The notes: a model not told the origin generated them from the letters alone. A stretch of 64,000 bases of DNA from Casuarius casuarius (GCA_003342895.1 PTFA01000416.1:190106-254105), one strand, 5' to 3'. Counted from the stretch's first letter, positions 1 through 13,782 are shown. Program-made: numbers and translations.

Positions 1-1510
1 CTTTCTCCTCACAGAAGACAGTTCACGAACACAGAAAAAGGATACTCAGTGAAATGTATATTTTGAGTCACCACTACTGACATGCACCATAAAAATTAGC
101 TGCAGTCTTCCAGCAACACAGTGCTGCAAACAGAAGCAGCTTTACTACAATAAAAAGGACAGCCAGATTCTGCCATTTTGAAAAATAAGCTTGTATTCAG
201 CATTCAATCTGAGACCCAGCAGTTTAATAGTCAGGTTAATGGTCATTTTTATTGAAGGGACTGATAAAATAATATTTATTCATTATGATGTGTTGAAAGC
301 AGTACGTTAATGCATACAACTAATTTCTTCTCCAAAGAACCAATTCATGAATACAAAGAGGAGAAAGAAAAAAAGAAATACCACAGTGTGGTTAAGAGGA
401 AATCAATGTTTTTCTGAGAATGGACATGGGCTCTCTTTCTAGGAATAGTACCATTCTGGTCCCAGAACAGCAGCAGCAAGTCATATTCATGGTTGCCTGT
501 GGATAAGGAGCTGACCTCACTAATAAGGAGAAGACAGATGTTCAGGTCATACAAAAGTACCTGGACAAATACTAAGTCGGTCAATTCACTGGCATTCCCA
601 GTGGATGTCCATGGTATCACAGACATAGAAATAGCAGGCAGTTATGCAATCCTTTCAAAGACAATATTGAGGGCCAAAAAGAGTTTTCATTGCCTCTCTA
701 ATGTTAAGACCTTTTACCAAATGAACACTCATCATACCAATGCCTGGGAAACTTCTTTTTATGATATTATAAAGCATCTGGGCATTCTTTGACCTTATGA
801 GAAAGCAGACTCCTGGAGTTGGAACATCACAATATACATCAAACCTGTACAGGACCTGTTCTTTCGTTCAGTACCAACTTTCTTTGTTCCTCCTCTACAA
901 GATAAGAAGTCTCCAAAATGGAATATGGCAGACCCTTATCATTGCACAGTAATTTTAGACATGTGGCAAATATCACAGTATTCAGCTGAAAGTGGAAAAG
1001 GAGTTTTAGCAATGCAGACCATAATCCCTTCGGATGGAATTTTGCCAGGTTACAGCATATCCTTCAGATAAAGCTGAGGAGCATCAAGTTTCTCTCATGT
1101 AAAAGCTCAAAGCAGCACATAGTAACTGAGTGGATAAATATATGGTTCTTCATCAGCTGGCCCAACTGGTCCTGCTGCTTATCATTACCAAATAATACCA
1201 GGTAAGTTTCAAATACTAAGTAGCTAGTCTCTGCTAAAACAGGCTTATTTTGACCCAAACAGATTAGAAGCAATCACATGAGCCCCTGGAAGCCCATGTA
1301 AAAAGGAGGCAGCATTAACCTCTAGTGAAGACAGACTAAAGAGGCAGAACAATTTGGACAGTAACATCTTCAGCTGTTACCAGTGAGAACAGAAGACATG
1401 TATCTATACCCCAAGAAAGTCCTTCAGACAGTAATATCTAACATAGCAGAGCCGATTTGGAGACCATGTTACGCAGGATGACAGTTTCCTCTCTTCAAAT
1501 TGACTTAGTA
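1..1510. other. RIMKLB intron, left-edge part
   Basis: No exon, RNA gene or recognisable repeat was seen here. The open frames are short and overlap on both strands. The stretch is assigned to a RIMKLB intron because the first coding exon of that gene lies to the right on the minus strand and the next one was not found in the window. It ends at a TA dinucleotide (1,509-1,510), the insertion site of the Tigger element. Confidence 0.6.
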
Positions 1511-1546
1511 CAGGCATACAGTTTACTGTGCTTCGCAGATATTGCA
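1511..1546 (+). repeat. Tigger left terminal inverted repeat
   Basis: The end starts CAGGCATAC and continues to a GCAGATATTGCAG block that mirrors GAGATATTGCGGG inside the right end. The preceding TA (1,509-1,510) fits the TA target duplication of Tc1/mariner elements. The middle is shorter and more diverged than the usual Tigger1 left end, which carries two copies of a TTATTGCGCTTCGC-type repeat; only one eroded copy is visible. Confidence 0.8.
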
Positions 1547-1914
1547 GTCTTTACAAATTGAAAGTCTGTGGCAACCCTGCATCAAGCAAGTCTATCAGCG
1601 CCATTTTTCCAACAGCACATGCTCACTTCATGTCTCTGTGTCACATTTTGGTAATTCTCGCAATATTCCAAACTTTTTCATTATTATTGTATCTGTTATG
1701 GTGATCTGTGATCAGCGATCTTTGATGTTACTATTGTAATTGTTTTGAGGTGCCATGAACCGCGTCCATATGAGACGGCAAACTTAATCGATAAATGTTG
1801 TGTGTTTTGACTGCTCCACCCACCGGCCATTCCCCCGTCTCTCTCCCTCTCCTCAGGCCTCCCTATTCTCTGAGACACAACAATATTGAAATTAGGCCAA
1901 TTAATAACCCTACA

Positions 1915-3575
1915 ATGGCCTCTAAGTGTTCAAGTGAGAGTCGCACATCTCTCACTTTAAATCAAAAGTTAGAAATGATTAAGCTTAGTGAGGAAGGCAT
2001 GTCGAAAGCCGAGACAGGCCAAAAGCTAGGCCTCTTGCACCAAACAGCCAAGTTGTGAATGCAAAGGAGTGCTAGTCCAGTGAACGCACGAATGGTAAGA
2101 AAGCAAAACAGCCTTATTGCTGATATGGAGAAAGTTTTAGTGGTCTGGATAGAAGATCAAACCAGCCACAACATTCCCTTAAGCCAAAGCCTAATCCAGA
2201 GCAGGCTGAGAGAGGTGAGGAAGCTGCAGAAGAAAAGTCTGAAGCTAGCAGAGGTTGGTTCATGAGGTTTAAGGAAAGGAGCCATCTCCATAACATAAAA
2301 GTGCAAGGTGAAGCAGCAAGTGCTGATGTAGAAGCTGCAGCAAGTTATCCAGAAGATCTAGCTAAGATAATTGATGAAGGTGGCTACACTAAACAACACA
2401 TTTTCAAGGTAGACAAAACAGCCTTATATTGGAAGATGATGCCATCTAGGACTTTCATAGCTAGAGAGAAGTCAATGCCTGGCTTCAAAGCTTCAAAGGA
2501 CAGGCTGCCTCTCTTGTTAGCAGCTAATGCAGCTGAAGCCAGTGCTCATTTACCGTTCCGAAAATCCTACGGCCCTTAAGAATTATGCTAAATCTACTCT
2601 GCCTGTGCTCTATAAATGAAACAACAAAGCCTGGATGACAGCATATCTGTTTACAACATGGTTTACTGAATATTTTAAGCCCAGTGTTGAGATCTACTGC
2701 TCAGAAAAAAAAAGATTCCTTTCAAAAGATTACTGCTCATTGACAATGCACCTGGTCACCCAAGAGCTCTGCTGGAGTTGTACAACGAGATTAATGTTGT
2801 TTTCATGCCTGCCAACACAACATCCATTCTGCAGCCCATGGATCAAGGAGTAATTTCAAATTTCAAGTCTTATTATTTAAGAAATACATTTCGTAAGGTT
2901 ATAGCTGCCTTAGATAGTGATTCCTCTGATGGATCTGGGCAAAGTAAATTGAAAACCTTCTGGAAAGGATTCACCATTCTAGATGCCATTAAGAACATCC
3001 ATAATTCATGGGAGAAGGTCAAAATATCAACATTAACAGGAGTTTGGAAGAGGTTGATTCCAGCCCTCTTGGATGACTTTGACGGGTTTGAGACTTCAGT
3101 GTAGGAAGTAACTGCAGAAGTGGTGGAAATAGCAAAAGAACTAGAACTAGAAGTGGAGCCTGAAGATGTGACTGAATTGCTGCAATCTCATGATAAAACT
3201 TTAATGATTGAGGAGTTGCTTCTTATGGATGAGCAAAGAAAGTGGTTTCTTAAGATGGAATCTACTCCTGGCGAAGATGCTGTGAACATTGTTGAAATGA
3301 CAACAAAGGATTTAGAATATTACATAAACTTAGCTGATAAAGCAGTGGCAGGGTTTGAGAGGATTGATAGCATTTTACCCACAACAGAACTTTCAAAATT
3401 GGGGTCAAACAGCATCACATGCTACAGAGGAATCCTTCGTGAAAGGAAGACTCAATCAATGCAGCAAACTTCACTGTTGTCTTATTTTAAGAAATTGCCA
3501 CAGCCTCCCCAACCTTCAGCAACCACCACCCTGATCAGTCAGCAGCCATCAACATCGAGGCAAGACCCTCCATAA
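1915..3575 (+). pseudogene. Tigger1 transposase, broken
   Basis: Remnant of the pogo-type DDE transposase. The ATG at 1,915 opens MASKCSSESRTSLTLNQKLE, the N-terminal helix-turn-helix (CENP-B N) region, and a stop follows at 2,056-2,058. The frame resumes at 2,059 (second DNA-binding region with [14 protein letters not shown]) and switches again near 2,262. The 2,262-2,579 segment holds the first catalytic Asp in [13 protein letters not shown]. The region around the second Asp (near 2,740) is out of frame. At 2,778-3,104 [18 protein letters not shown] contains the third catalytic Asp. The last segment, 3,120-3,575, is the acidic then Gln/Pro/Ser-rich tail ending [11 protein letters not shown]. 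In-frame stops and frameshifts separate at least five segments, so no functional protein is made. The usual family motif is NVDETALYWK, so a Glu-to-Lys change sits next to the first Asp. Confidence 0.88.
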
Positions 3576-3785
3576 GCAAAAAGATTACGGCTCACTGAAG
3601 GCTCAGATGATCGTTAGCATTTTTAGCAATAAAGTATTTTTTAATTAGGGCATGTACATTGTTTTTCTAGACATAATGCTATTGCACACTTAATAGACCA
3701 TAGTGTAGAACTTTTATATGCACTGGGAAACAAAAAAATTGTGTGACACGCTTTATTGTGGTATTCGCTTTATTGCGGTGGTCTG

Positions 3786-3819
3786 GAACTGAACCCGCAA
3801 TATCTCCAAGGTATGCCTG
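3786..3819 (-). repeat. Tigger right terminal inverted repeat
   Basis: Read on the minus strand it starts CAGGCATACCTTGGAGATAT, the inverted partner of the left end. The bases after it on the plus strand are CA rather than TA, so the right-hand copy of the TA target duplication has probably mutated. Confidence 0.82.
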
Positions 3820-5447
3820 CACTATTTTATGATGTGCATACTTAAACACCCAAAAGCTTCTGTGCCCCTTCATTACCCCCCTACATCCCTCATTCCCACA
3901 TGCTTTTTCTTAGCACCTTTCATCTTCTTCCCTATGGCAATCATGATCAAGATTTCTCAGTATACAGCAAAACATGCAACAAAATGCTTGACCTTAAGCC
4001 TCAATGATGAGATTTACAGCAACGAATCTCACTACACGACTGGGGCAAGCTAAGTTTACAAATGTGGGCAATTATAACAATAACTTGTAGGGCTTGTAAG
4101 GCAAATATACTTCTGCAAGTCAATCACAGCCCAAGTACCTAAGTTCTTAAACTGCAGGCTTGCTCCTACTACCAGCTGTAAGCATCAGTTCTTTAGCTAT
4201 CCAGTTATCCTTCTTTCCTGTGCTTTAGAAACTCTAAGATGCGCTTTGGCATTTATGGCATTGCGGATGGCTAAAAAGGATCAAGATTTCAAGAAACTGT
4301 GCCCAGTTTCTGAATATTTTAATTCACACCCAAACAGCATTTTAAATTGCTAAATATTTCTAAAACGCATTCTATCCAGTCTTGCACTCTACACGTATCC
4401 TTTCCAATCTCTACAGAAATCAGTTCATCAGTAGACGAACAGCTACCGCAAAGCAGTATTTCACTTCCCATGTTTTATGTTATGTATACTATTGTTTCAA
4501 CTGAAAACACATTTTACAGAAAGAACAAGTTTTTAGGAGATAAGGTCTAAAACTCTGAAGATTTGTTAGGGACATCAAATAATTACAGAGGTTTTATACC
4601 TCTCATCACATCAAACATTTGACATTTCTAACAAAATAATCGTAGTAATATCGAATAACTTGATTGAAGTTATAATTTTGGAAAACGGGGGGGAGGGCAA
4701 ACTGACTCACCAAGACCATAAAGTATCCAGGACTTAAATTCAAGTCTTCAAGCAACCGACCATGCAAACCACAGCCAATTTCTTTAATAAGATGGTATGA
4801 TGATACAAAGCTAAATGTTTAAAGTATTTAATACACAACCACAGGGAGACTGGACAGTGGATCAAAAGAATTGGAACAATGAACAAAAGGCTCGCCTACA
4901 GAAGTTCCCTATTCTGTATGCTGCCATGAATCCCACAACACAAGACATTCCAGTCATTAAGCCTTCTTCTTTTGAACTGGCTACCAAATATATATTTCTT
5001 ACAAAATTCATCTCAGAGTTGAGTGACTATGAGAGGTGCCCAAATGTGACAACATGCTTGATTTAAATTATTTCCTGTAGAGCATGGACAGCTATGAAAG
5101 GAATAGTCAACAGTGACAACCATTCTTTTCCACAAGCAGTCACTTCTCAGAGGAAGAATTTAGCTTCAGTGGCTGCCTCTGTATCTGGCAAGAATACCAA
5201 TAAATGCCAACCACTCTAAAATATACAAGTAAAAGGAAGCAGGAGAAAGTGTTTCAGTATTCAAACAGATCCAGTATGTGGAATATATTTCTAACAGCAG
5301 TAGCACAGAGGTGGAATAATACATGGTCATTATGCCATACAGCATTCTAAAAAATAAATTTTGAGTCAAATTTTCAAAAGTACTAAACATACATACACTA
5401 GCTGCCATCATATTTCAAGCAGGAGCTAACAGGGACTAAGAACTTCC

Positions 5448-5487
5448 AAAAAAATAAACAAACAAACAAACAAACAAACAAAAACAC
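5448..5487 (+). repeat. (AAAC)n simple repeat
   Basis: AAAC is repeated about seven times, flanked by A-rich sequence. It could be the tail of an old retroposon, but nothing recognisable lies next to it. Confidence 0.9.
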
Positions 5488-8400
5488 CTAAATTTTTCCT
5501 CAGAGATCTTTATGCTATCCTGAAAGTCTCCAGCTCTCTCAGCTTCGTTATACCAAATTATTCATCCATCCATCCGTGGAGTTGCTAATGTTTCCCAAAT
5601 GAACAGTCATTCAGCAAGCAGGTTATTTTAAAATCAACTTACTCAACTGGGAAAAAAATGGGCCAGCCTTCCAGCACACAAACCCTTCCTCATATTTTGA
5701 AGGCATTGCATACTGTTTTTTTCCTAGATTCGCTCATATTCTCAAAACATTATGGCTACAGTGTATTACTATTTCCAATTCATTCATCCTCCCAATATCT
5801 GTCAACCACAAGATACTGCATAATTGTTGTGCTAAAGTTCTAAAATGTTTAATAATCACTTAGAGTTTATTTGCAGAGAATTAAATATGTTTTATCTTAA
5901 TTGCCATATAAAAGCAAGACTAAAGCTCAAAAGGAAAATATCCCAAACTTTATCTCTAACTGCAGATTACTGGCAATAACAGATTACTAAATTCAAGATT
6001 ACATTGCTGCACCAACCTCAAACACAACTAAATGTCTAAGATACTTTTAAAATTCAGCATTCTTTGAACATACATTCTGCCAAGGGAGTGGCAGAATTTA
6101 GGAGTGATTAACAAAAGCAGAATAAATATATTAACAAAATACAATTATATACATCCAAAGAACTATGGTTGCTGCAATATATTCATTCAAACTTACACAT
6201 CTATCTTATAAAATGACTGCAAGCAACTTACATGCCCACAAATTGGGTGATGCTAAGTTGAGTTTAGCACTTTAAATGCAATTTTACTTAAACCCGAACT
6301 TGACATTGAAAAAGCAGCAAAGCACTAAATTTTGAGAAATTCACTCATTTATTAACACCAAACAAAACTCCCCCTTGGAGTTGCACAGGAGAAAACTCCT
6401 ACCACCTGACAGCCACAGTTTATTAATTTGAACACTAAGTTGTCTCAGTTCTCTCCAAAATTCTGCTGTCATGCAAGAATCTCTTTGATATCTAGTATGA
6501 GCTTTGATATCTAGTATAACTAAGCTATTTTTGACCCTAGTGTACACAGAAACAGATTTTTACAATAGTTTCATGCTGGGTGTTTTAAGTTCATATTCTT
6601 TCCCTTTCTACCTTACCTCCCTGGTTTTCAAACCAAACTAAGAAGTACTATAATTTTACCCTATTAGTTTAAGATGTCCTCTTTTGCCCTCTCCACATAA
6701 AATAACAAAAAAGCTTTCACATTAAGATGCACTTCTACAGCTCAGAAGTTCAAATGACATTATATGCAGTAAAGAGACAAAACATCTCCCTAGAACGCTA
6801 TCTACACCAGTCTTCTCTTCTGAAACAGAGAACAGAGAAACAAAGAGGAGCAGCCTCAGTTTCTATTTTTAAGTCCTTTGATTCATGTACTGTGAAAACT
6901 TTCACACAAGGCCACTACTACAGCTCCAAAAAGAAAAAAACGAGCAGGCACCTGAGTTAAATCAGTTCTATTTTAGGTCCCTTCCTTGACTTAGAGGGCC
7001 TCTTATGCATTCCCTTCTCTAGAAAGCAACACATAGCATCATTCTTAGAAATGCACTGGCTATTGAAATTAGTTGAAATCTTGGGAAGGAGGAAGATACT
7101 TAGAGTGGTTACGGACATTCTGGGTAAGAGGTTCTTTTCAAGTGCAGGGAGGGGGTAATCAGATGCCTATACATATACCCACTAAAATCAATACTAAGCA
7201 GACTGATTATTGCTAGATCTGTGTTTTTAAGCTACATCTCTAATCACAATACATAGTTTGCTTATAATCTGAAACTAGAAGCACTTCTTGAAAGTCATGC
7301 ACAAATGTGAAGTAAATGGACCCAAATATGAAAATATACTTAAGAGACATACCATAAACACAAGTTAACTTTAGACCACCATCTTGCCCTAAGAATTTAT
7401 TCTTTGGTAGCTATATAAGCATGAGAACTATTCTGAAATCACATCAAAATCTTAATTACAGTTATTAAGTATATATAAACAGACAAGAACTTTTGCACCA
7501 TCAATAACTAAAATAATAGTAAAACAGAATCTACTTAAGAGACATTCAAACAAGCACAGATGGAAATGAACTGTATTTTAGCCATATTGCCAAGCATGGA
7601 TGCTTTAGTACTATCACTGTTCATTTTAAACAGTGTGTTGTAAAACCACAAATTCATTAAAACTGGAATCAAAAGATTCAATCAGTACACAAAGAACTAT
7701 ACAGTGTTGGAAAAGATGCAATTTCAACCTCTTTGTAAAGCCAGTTCCTGTTTTTTCTCATGAGATTTTAAGTTCATATCACAACTGTTTTTCTAATTTG
7801 CTCCTGGGCAAAGTTAAAAGAATTTAAAATATTTTCTATAGCATAAATTCAAAGAAAAAAAATACTCAGGTAGAGATAAATTTGAATCTACTGAAATTAC
7901 TTCTTCAAATAAATTGAGTGTAGCTGTTGATCAAAACTTTAAATTATTAGGCCATAAGGAAGCCAGAGCTCTGAGTGCACAGGAATTGGTTTTGACTTTG
8001 AATGTGGCAAAAAGGTCCCCAAATTCTTATACATATATATGCATGTGTGTGCATGTATGCTGTATGCTCACTGCATAAGCAATCGCTAGATTCTCTTTGT
8101 CTATCAGATTTTCCGAAGCCCTTAATGAAGAAGATGATTCTCCTAATTGAGATAAAGCAGCTCAGACTCCATAAGACAGAATTTAGGTATCCAGCCCTTA
8201 CTATGTGCCTTTAAAAATGTATTTCTAGCAACTGCATACCAGATACTTTTCTTTTAATGTAAATACCAAAAAAACATAGGTTTCATAATCAGCTTGAGCT
8301 GATCTAAGCCAGAGCTGCCACAGATAGGGACAATCTTGTCTTTTACTATGCTACCAGCAATGTGTTTCCATCATCTCTCCTTCATCCAGGTGTTAGTGAC

Positions 8401-11400
8401 CAACAGGCAACTAATTTTATGACAAAAAATTAGCTTTCAGCTTACCTATGTAAGATAGCATCTTCGTGCTTCTTAATGTCAACATAATAAAGTAACACAG
8501 AAAGCCTGGTGAGAGGGAGCACAACACTGCCACTTTGAGCAACACAAAGGTCTTAGATCAGCCTAAGCTAGTAAGTGAAACTGTAACTTTGGGGTAAGGT
8601 TTCACAAGATACCTAACACAATGAATTTACCACTGATCCTGAAAGAAGCAACCTCACTCCCCTACCCTGGCCACACAGCTCCACTCTCTCCTTTGCTTAT
8701 TTCTGGTGTTTTTCTGATCCCCTCAGTGAATTAGGTCAGATAGCCAAATCTGCAGAGCACAATTTTTTTATTTATTTATACTTAGTTACCTGACACACTA
8801 GTGAGGTAAGACCTCACTTAATCAGGTCTCAGAGTGCAAGAGCAAGAGATGGGTTTGCACAGCCAGGAGAGGTTAAGATGATGTAAGACTGCCTTTTGGG
8901 CACTGCAAGTCGGATCAGTTCAAACATCTCACAAATCCCCATGCTTAGACATGAACACTTTAAACCAACACAAGTCAGCATTGCCACTGAAAGCAGCAGT
9001 CCTGCCCTCATGCTGCTGCAGCTGCTTGCTCTAGATGCCACACTGCCAGCTCCTCTCTCCATTGTACCTGCTCAAGTATTTGCACACCAACATGACGATA
9101 TGGTGAAAAGAGAAGGCAGCACAGAGACAAGAATGTGTAGGCTGGAATAATAGGGAAGGCAGAACTACTTCTTTCAGTAGCACTGTCAGCCTAAAATTTT
9201 TCCAAATCTTCAGCCTTGGAGACAGTGGGCACTTGTGCATTTATACAGAGAGTTCATTCTGTTCTCCAAAATTCCAATCCAGGATGCGCCTTCAGACCAG
9301 TCAGCAGGATACATTAAAGAAATTAAAACATTTATGAAAGCTCTGGAAGAATACCCAAAAGAATGTTTCTTAAAATTTGAACTGAAAGCATTCTAACCAT
9401 TTATGATGAGCTTCACAGTAAAGAGAAACGACTATGTCTATTCTTTCATACTCTAAAGCTAGGTGTCTCCAAACATATTGCTCCTTTCTAACACAGTTTA
9501 ACAATCCTAAAAAATGTCAGATGACTTATGCAGCAGCCAACGATTTTAGAGATTATTATTGGGATTAGCAACAACAGGCTCATCAGCCATTGCTATTACC
9601 AGGCTTGCTCCACCATGCTTAAAGTAACTTTAGCTTGCTTGAAGGAATCTTAATCAAAAACAGACAAAACAAGATTGTTTAACCTAAGTAAAAATAAAAA
9701 AGCAAAAGCATTTAGTACCTTTAACTTTTAGTTCCTTGTCTAAAAGGAAAGAATAAATTCTTGGCTAAGTGAAAGGAAAAATTAACTTCTCACTAGAAAA
9801 ATAGTATGGATGGCACTCTGTGTGAGGGAAGGGGGCGAACATGACCATTCCTTTCAGCAATGGTCTGCATTTATGTCAGGAAGCATTGTCTTGTAGTTAT
9901 ATGGTCATAAAATCTGGGCTTGCACTAACATTCAAAAAAGTGGTCCTCTTCTCTGCATAGTCAAACTTACCCTTCTTTTGTGCTAGAAACAATATACATG
10001 TGGCTGTAGTGAATCAGACCAGGCAATTATTCTGAATTAAAACTAAACCAGGAACAGAATCCACTTAGTTTTTTACCCTGAACCTATTTATAAGTTTGGT
10101 TCATTACATAGCCATAAAATATTTGAGCCAAGTGTGGAACTAGTGTGACAACTGACCAGGCATCTGCTTATATTTGCTGAGAATATGTATCATATAGAAC
10201 AGGATCTCACTGAACAAGACTGGTCAGAAACAAGAAAACAAAGCAATGAGATTGGTCAGGAATACAGACGTAATGTTTAAGAATTCTTTTACAGATGACT
10301 CTGTACTACTTCCTTTACATTATCTTTTGTTACAGATCTTAGACAAGATAACCAGTTCAGAAAGATAATAACATAATGTGCTAGTGAATATGAATGTCAA
10401 ATTGATATAACGTCCCCAAAATGGAACATTGCATGAACCAAAAATGCATTGACATGTGTCTCATGTCTGGTACTAACAAATTATATGCACTTTCTAGGAA
10501 AAAACTTAAGCTTGCACTGAAAACTGAACCATTTAAAAATGGCACCACAACCATTTCAAAATTAATATTTATGATAAATAATTTGTATACAATTGTAATG
10601 GTTTTAGAAATTTTAACAATCCATGAGCATTTTGAAAACAAAGGTTAACACTCCCGAATGAAATAACATTATCATATTAATATTTCAAAGGCAGCATAAG
10701 CCAGGTTTAAGAAAAAAGCAGGGGAGAGAAAGAAAGGGAAGGTTATCTAACTAGAAAGAAGAGATGTAGTTGGAGTGGGCCATCCACAGGTCAGTGGAAG
10801 TGGAGGAGAGCTAAAATCAAGAGAATGGTTACTTGAGATCTGAATTAAAAGCTGTCACCTGCCCCCATGCTCTTGGGCATGCGTTACTACCACTTATCTG
10901 ACCTGCTTTAGTTGACAAAAGCAGCAGAGACTTAACCCAGCCAACACTGGATTGTTTCCTGCTACACTAGTGAGTTAAAATGGCTTAGTAATCGCCAGAG
11001 CTAAAGACAAAAGTGAGTACGCAGGAAACAAAACCCAGGAGGAACATGCTTTTCCTTTTTTGACAGCAGCAGCTCAACTGTCCTGTGAACAGCAGCTGTA
11101 GGGCATGGTTTCTCAAAGCGGCTAGAAATAACAGCTCTCCTGCCATCAAAAGAAAACATTCCCATTCCCTATTGCTTGTATTTTGAGCCAGCTTTGGCAC
11201 CTACCTGACTGCACCACGACCAGTTCAACCCACCTGAATGGTAGAAAATTGACCCGGGGAAAAACTAGCTATTTTTTTAGTGAATTTAAGTGGCTTATAA
11301 TTAGAAGATGAATGGGAAACCCGTGCAAGGGAGAAAGGATCACACAGCTGGAAGCAGAGATGAGGGAGGGAAGGAGAGAAGGAAATAAGGACTTCCCCTT

Positions 11401-13435
11401 TTGGAAGCCAGGAGCCAGATAGGCTTTATGATTAAAAAACACTCCCTAAAACCACTGCTCAGCACAGAGTATACTTCAGAAACAAAGACAGGCTTCTGTG
11501 CTGTAATCCAGACATGATCTCTTGGTTTCTACGTGGCTGTAGGTGAGATCTTCTATATCTCATTTATTAGGACTCTTTTTTATAATGGTTTCCACTAGGA
11601 GATCTGAGAACATTCCTGGGTCTAACAGGCTTGTTCTGAAGTTCTAAAAACTTCTAAAGCATGCTCAACTGACAGAAAACCCACTTGTGGCAGATCTCTG
11701 TCCTTTTATACCATCTATCCAGAACCCACCAATCCTGAGAGCCTTAGAAATAACAAATACTGGACTTATTTTTTCCTGCAGATGCAGAAAGCCATAGGCA
11801 TTAACCTTAAGTAGTCCCACCTCTAAAATGGAAGTATTAAATACTATAAATATTATAGAAAAAGAGTAGAGACATATATAGGTTATCTTACCAAAAACTC
11901 ACTCCACTTTAACATTTAATCTCTTATTTATTTTTTGCATGTCTAATTTGTTAATTTGAAACAGCAAATGAAGAAAAAAAATTAAGAGTACACCTGAAAA
12001 AGATTTTTCCCCCATCTACAATGAATCCAAAATTCTCTCTGCCATGCTAAAAATCTCCTAAATACCTTTAAAATGCAAAACTTAGCCAATCCATCTTGCT
12101 CAAAAATTCTGCTTTCGTCTCAGCAATTCACCTTTATATTACTTGAGCAAATTGCTGAATGGAAGCTTCCCATGGGACTTTCCAATTTCTAACAGAGATA
12201 CATATCCTTCATATCTGTCTCCCATATCAGAAAAACATATAGAAGCATTTCTACATTGTCAGAAACTTCCAATAAATAATATCCAACTACTTGTCCTTCT
12301 CAAACATTCCTAAGCATGTTTCATTCAGCCAGCATTTCGGGGAATGGAAAGGTCCCCATCTTACTATTTTGACCTGTCATTCTGGTGTACGGGCTATCTA
12401 GACAAGCTTGCATTAAATTAATGAAGTGTAGGCATTTATTTTGGAGACAAACATACCCTTCTTAAAGGCAGAAATTTAATAGAGATATTTTAGAAAAATT
12501 TTGGGTAAAAATTGACCCTAGAGCTTACAGAGATACATCAGCTTTCCGCATTCCAGGTAGATTCTCTATCTCACTTCTTTTTTGGTATGGCAGAGAAATA
12601 TTTAATTTACTCATGTATGTGCTAAACGACAGTTTGGGTCCTCTCCATGAATACAGTATTTTCCCGGACCAAGAAAAACAAAAAGTAAAAATGTTCTAGA
12701 CCAAAAGATATCAACTAAATTTTCTTAGTTCTGACAAGAAGTAATGTTAGAACAGACACAAGGCAAAGCCAGAGAAGGAAGACTTCCATTATTCCCACCC
12801 CTATAAGCACATTGGGCCTGCCTCCTCTTCTCAGTTTGCAGCATTAAAACTACAGTGCAGTAGCTGCACATGAGCTCTATGCCAGTACTGTAATGAAAAC
12901 ACAATTATAACCCCATGGTATTGTTTCTCACTTGTTCTGGACGCAGGAGCTTCCAGCTAATGCCAAAAAGATGTTAGCTAATTAAGACATTTGCTTAGGA
13001 TGTGCCTTAATTGTCCTCCACACAATCCGTAACTATCTTCTTTATACACAGGTATATAGTCCTTCCAACCAGATCAGTAAAATAAACAAAATCATGTAGT
13101 GGTAGTATTCTATTCACAGACAGCAAATTAAAGCAAGCACAAGAGACAACCTCCACTGTCCATTTTGTTTTGACCTTTGAAAGAAACATATTCAACAAAG
13201 CAGGCTGTCTTACCAGTAACCTTTGGATTTAAAGTGCAGCCCAGAGCTTAGCAATCCCTACAAATTGGTATATATTATCATCCGCATTTTGTCTGCCCTT
13301 CAAACTCAGAGGCTCCCTTCGCCTTAATCTCTTCTGAACTAAGCATCTGCCAAACTTGCAAAGAAACATAAAGCACTGAGGGGCTACTGATCTGATCACA
13401 AATCAGCTGCAGAGATTGGAAACTGAAGCTTTTTC

Positions 13436-13457
13436 TTTTTTTTTTTTTTTTTTTTTT
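13436..13457 (+). repeat. Poly(T) run of 22
   Basis: Uninterrupted T22. On the minus (RIMKLB sense) strand this is poly(A). No retroposon body is recognisable next to it. Confidence 0.95.
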
Positions 13458-13782
13458 AACAACATCAGGTATGAAAAGTTTCCTTAGCTCATTTACCTCA
13501 CTCATGCACAGAATCCTCTAAGAATCTCCTTTAAACATTTGCAGATTACGTTTTCTTCAAGTTCCTCCACTTTACAGGAGCACAATCACAGAAATCTCAT
13601 TACAAAATGCTGTTCTTGATCCATTCTCAGCAACAGAATTGTAATTCACATTCACTCCTAGACTCTGCCTCTAATACTTAAAATGATGAACTGTTACAGG
13701 AAAAGGTTCAACTACATATAATGCACCTGAGAAGACCCAAGCCAGAGAGAGAGAGAAACAAGCACCTTTTTAGAAATCTCCA

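Larger units (their letters stand above)
1511..3819 (+). mobile_element. Tigger1-like DNA transposon (pogo/Tc1-mariner), near full length
   Basis: This is a cut-and-paste DNA transposon of the Tigger (pogo) group. The left end reads CAGGCATAC right after a TA dinucleotide, and the right end is the reverse complement of CAGGCATACCTTGGAGATAT. The 2.3-kb body carries a broken transposase with the CENP-B-like N-terminal region, the DDE region and the Gln/Pro/Ser-rich C-terminus, followed by an A/T-rich 3' UTR. The text agrees closely, as I recall it, with the mammalian Tigger1 consensus of about 2.4 kb, including the non-coding leader and 3' UTR. The transposase frame is interrupted several times, so the copy is dead. 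It lies within a RIMKLB intron, antisense to that gene. The family call is secure; the exact subfamily is from memory. Confidence 0.9.

Noticed and set aside
1511..3819. Human contamination as the source of the Tigger1 copy
   Set aside because: The copy has its own decay, a TA-type insertion site, and runs continuously into flanks that share no human repeats. Assembly error cannot be fully excluded without reads.
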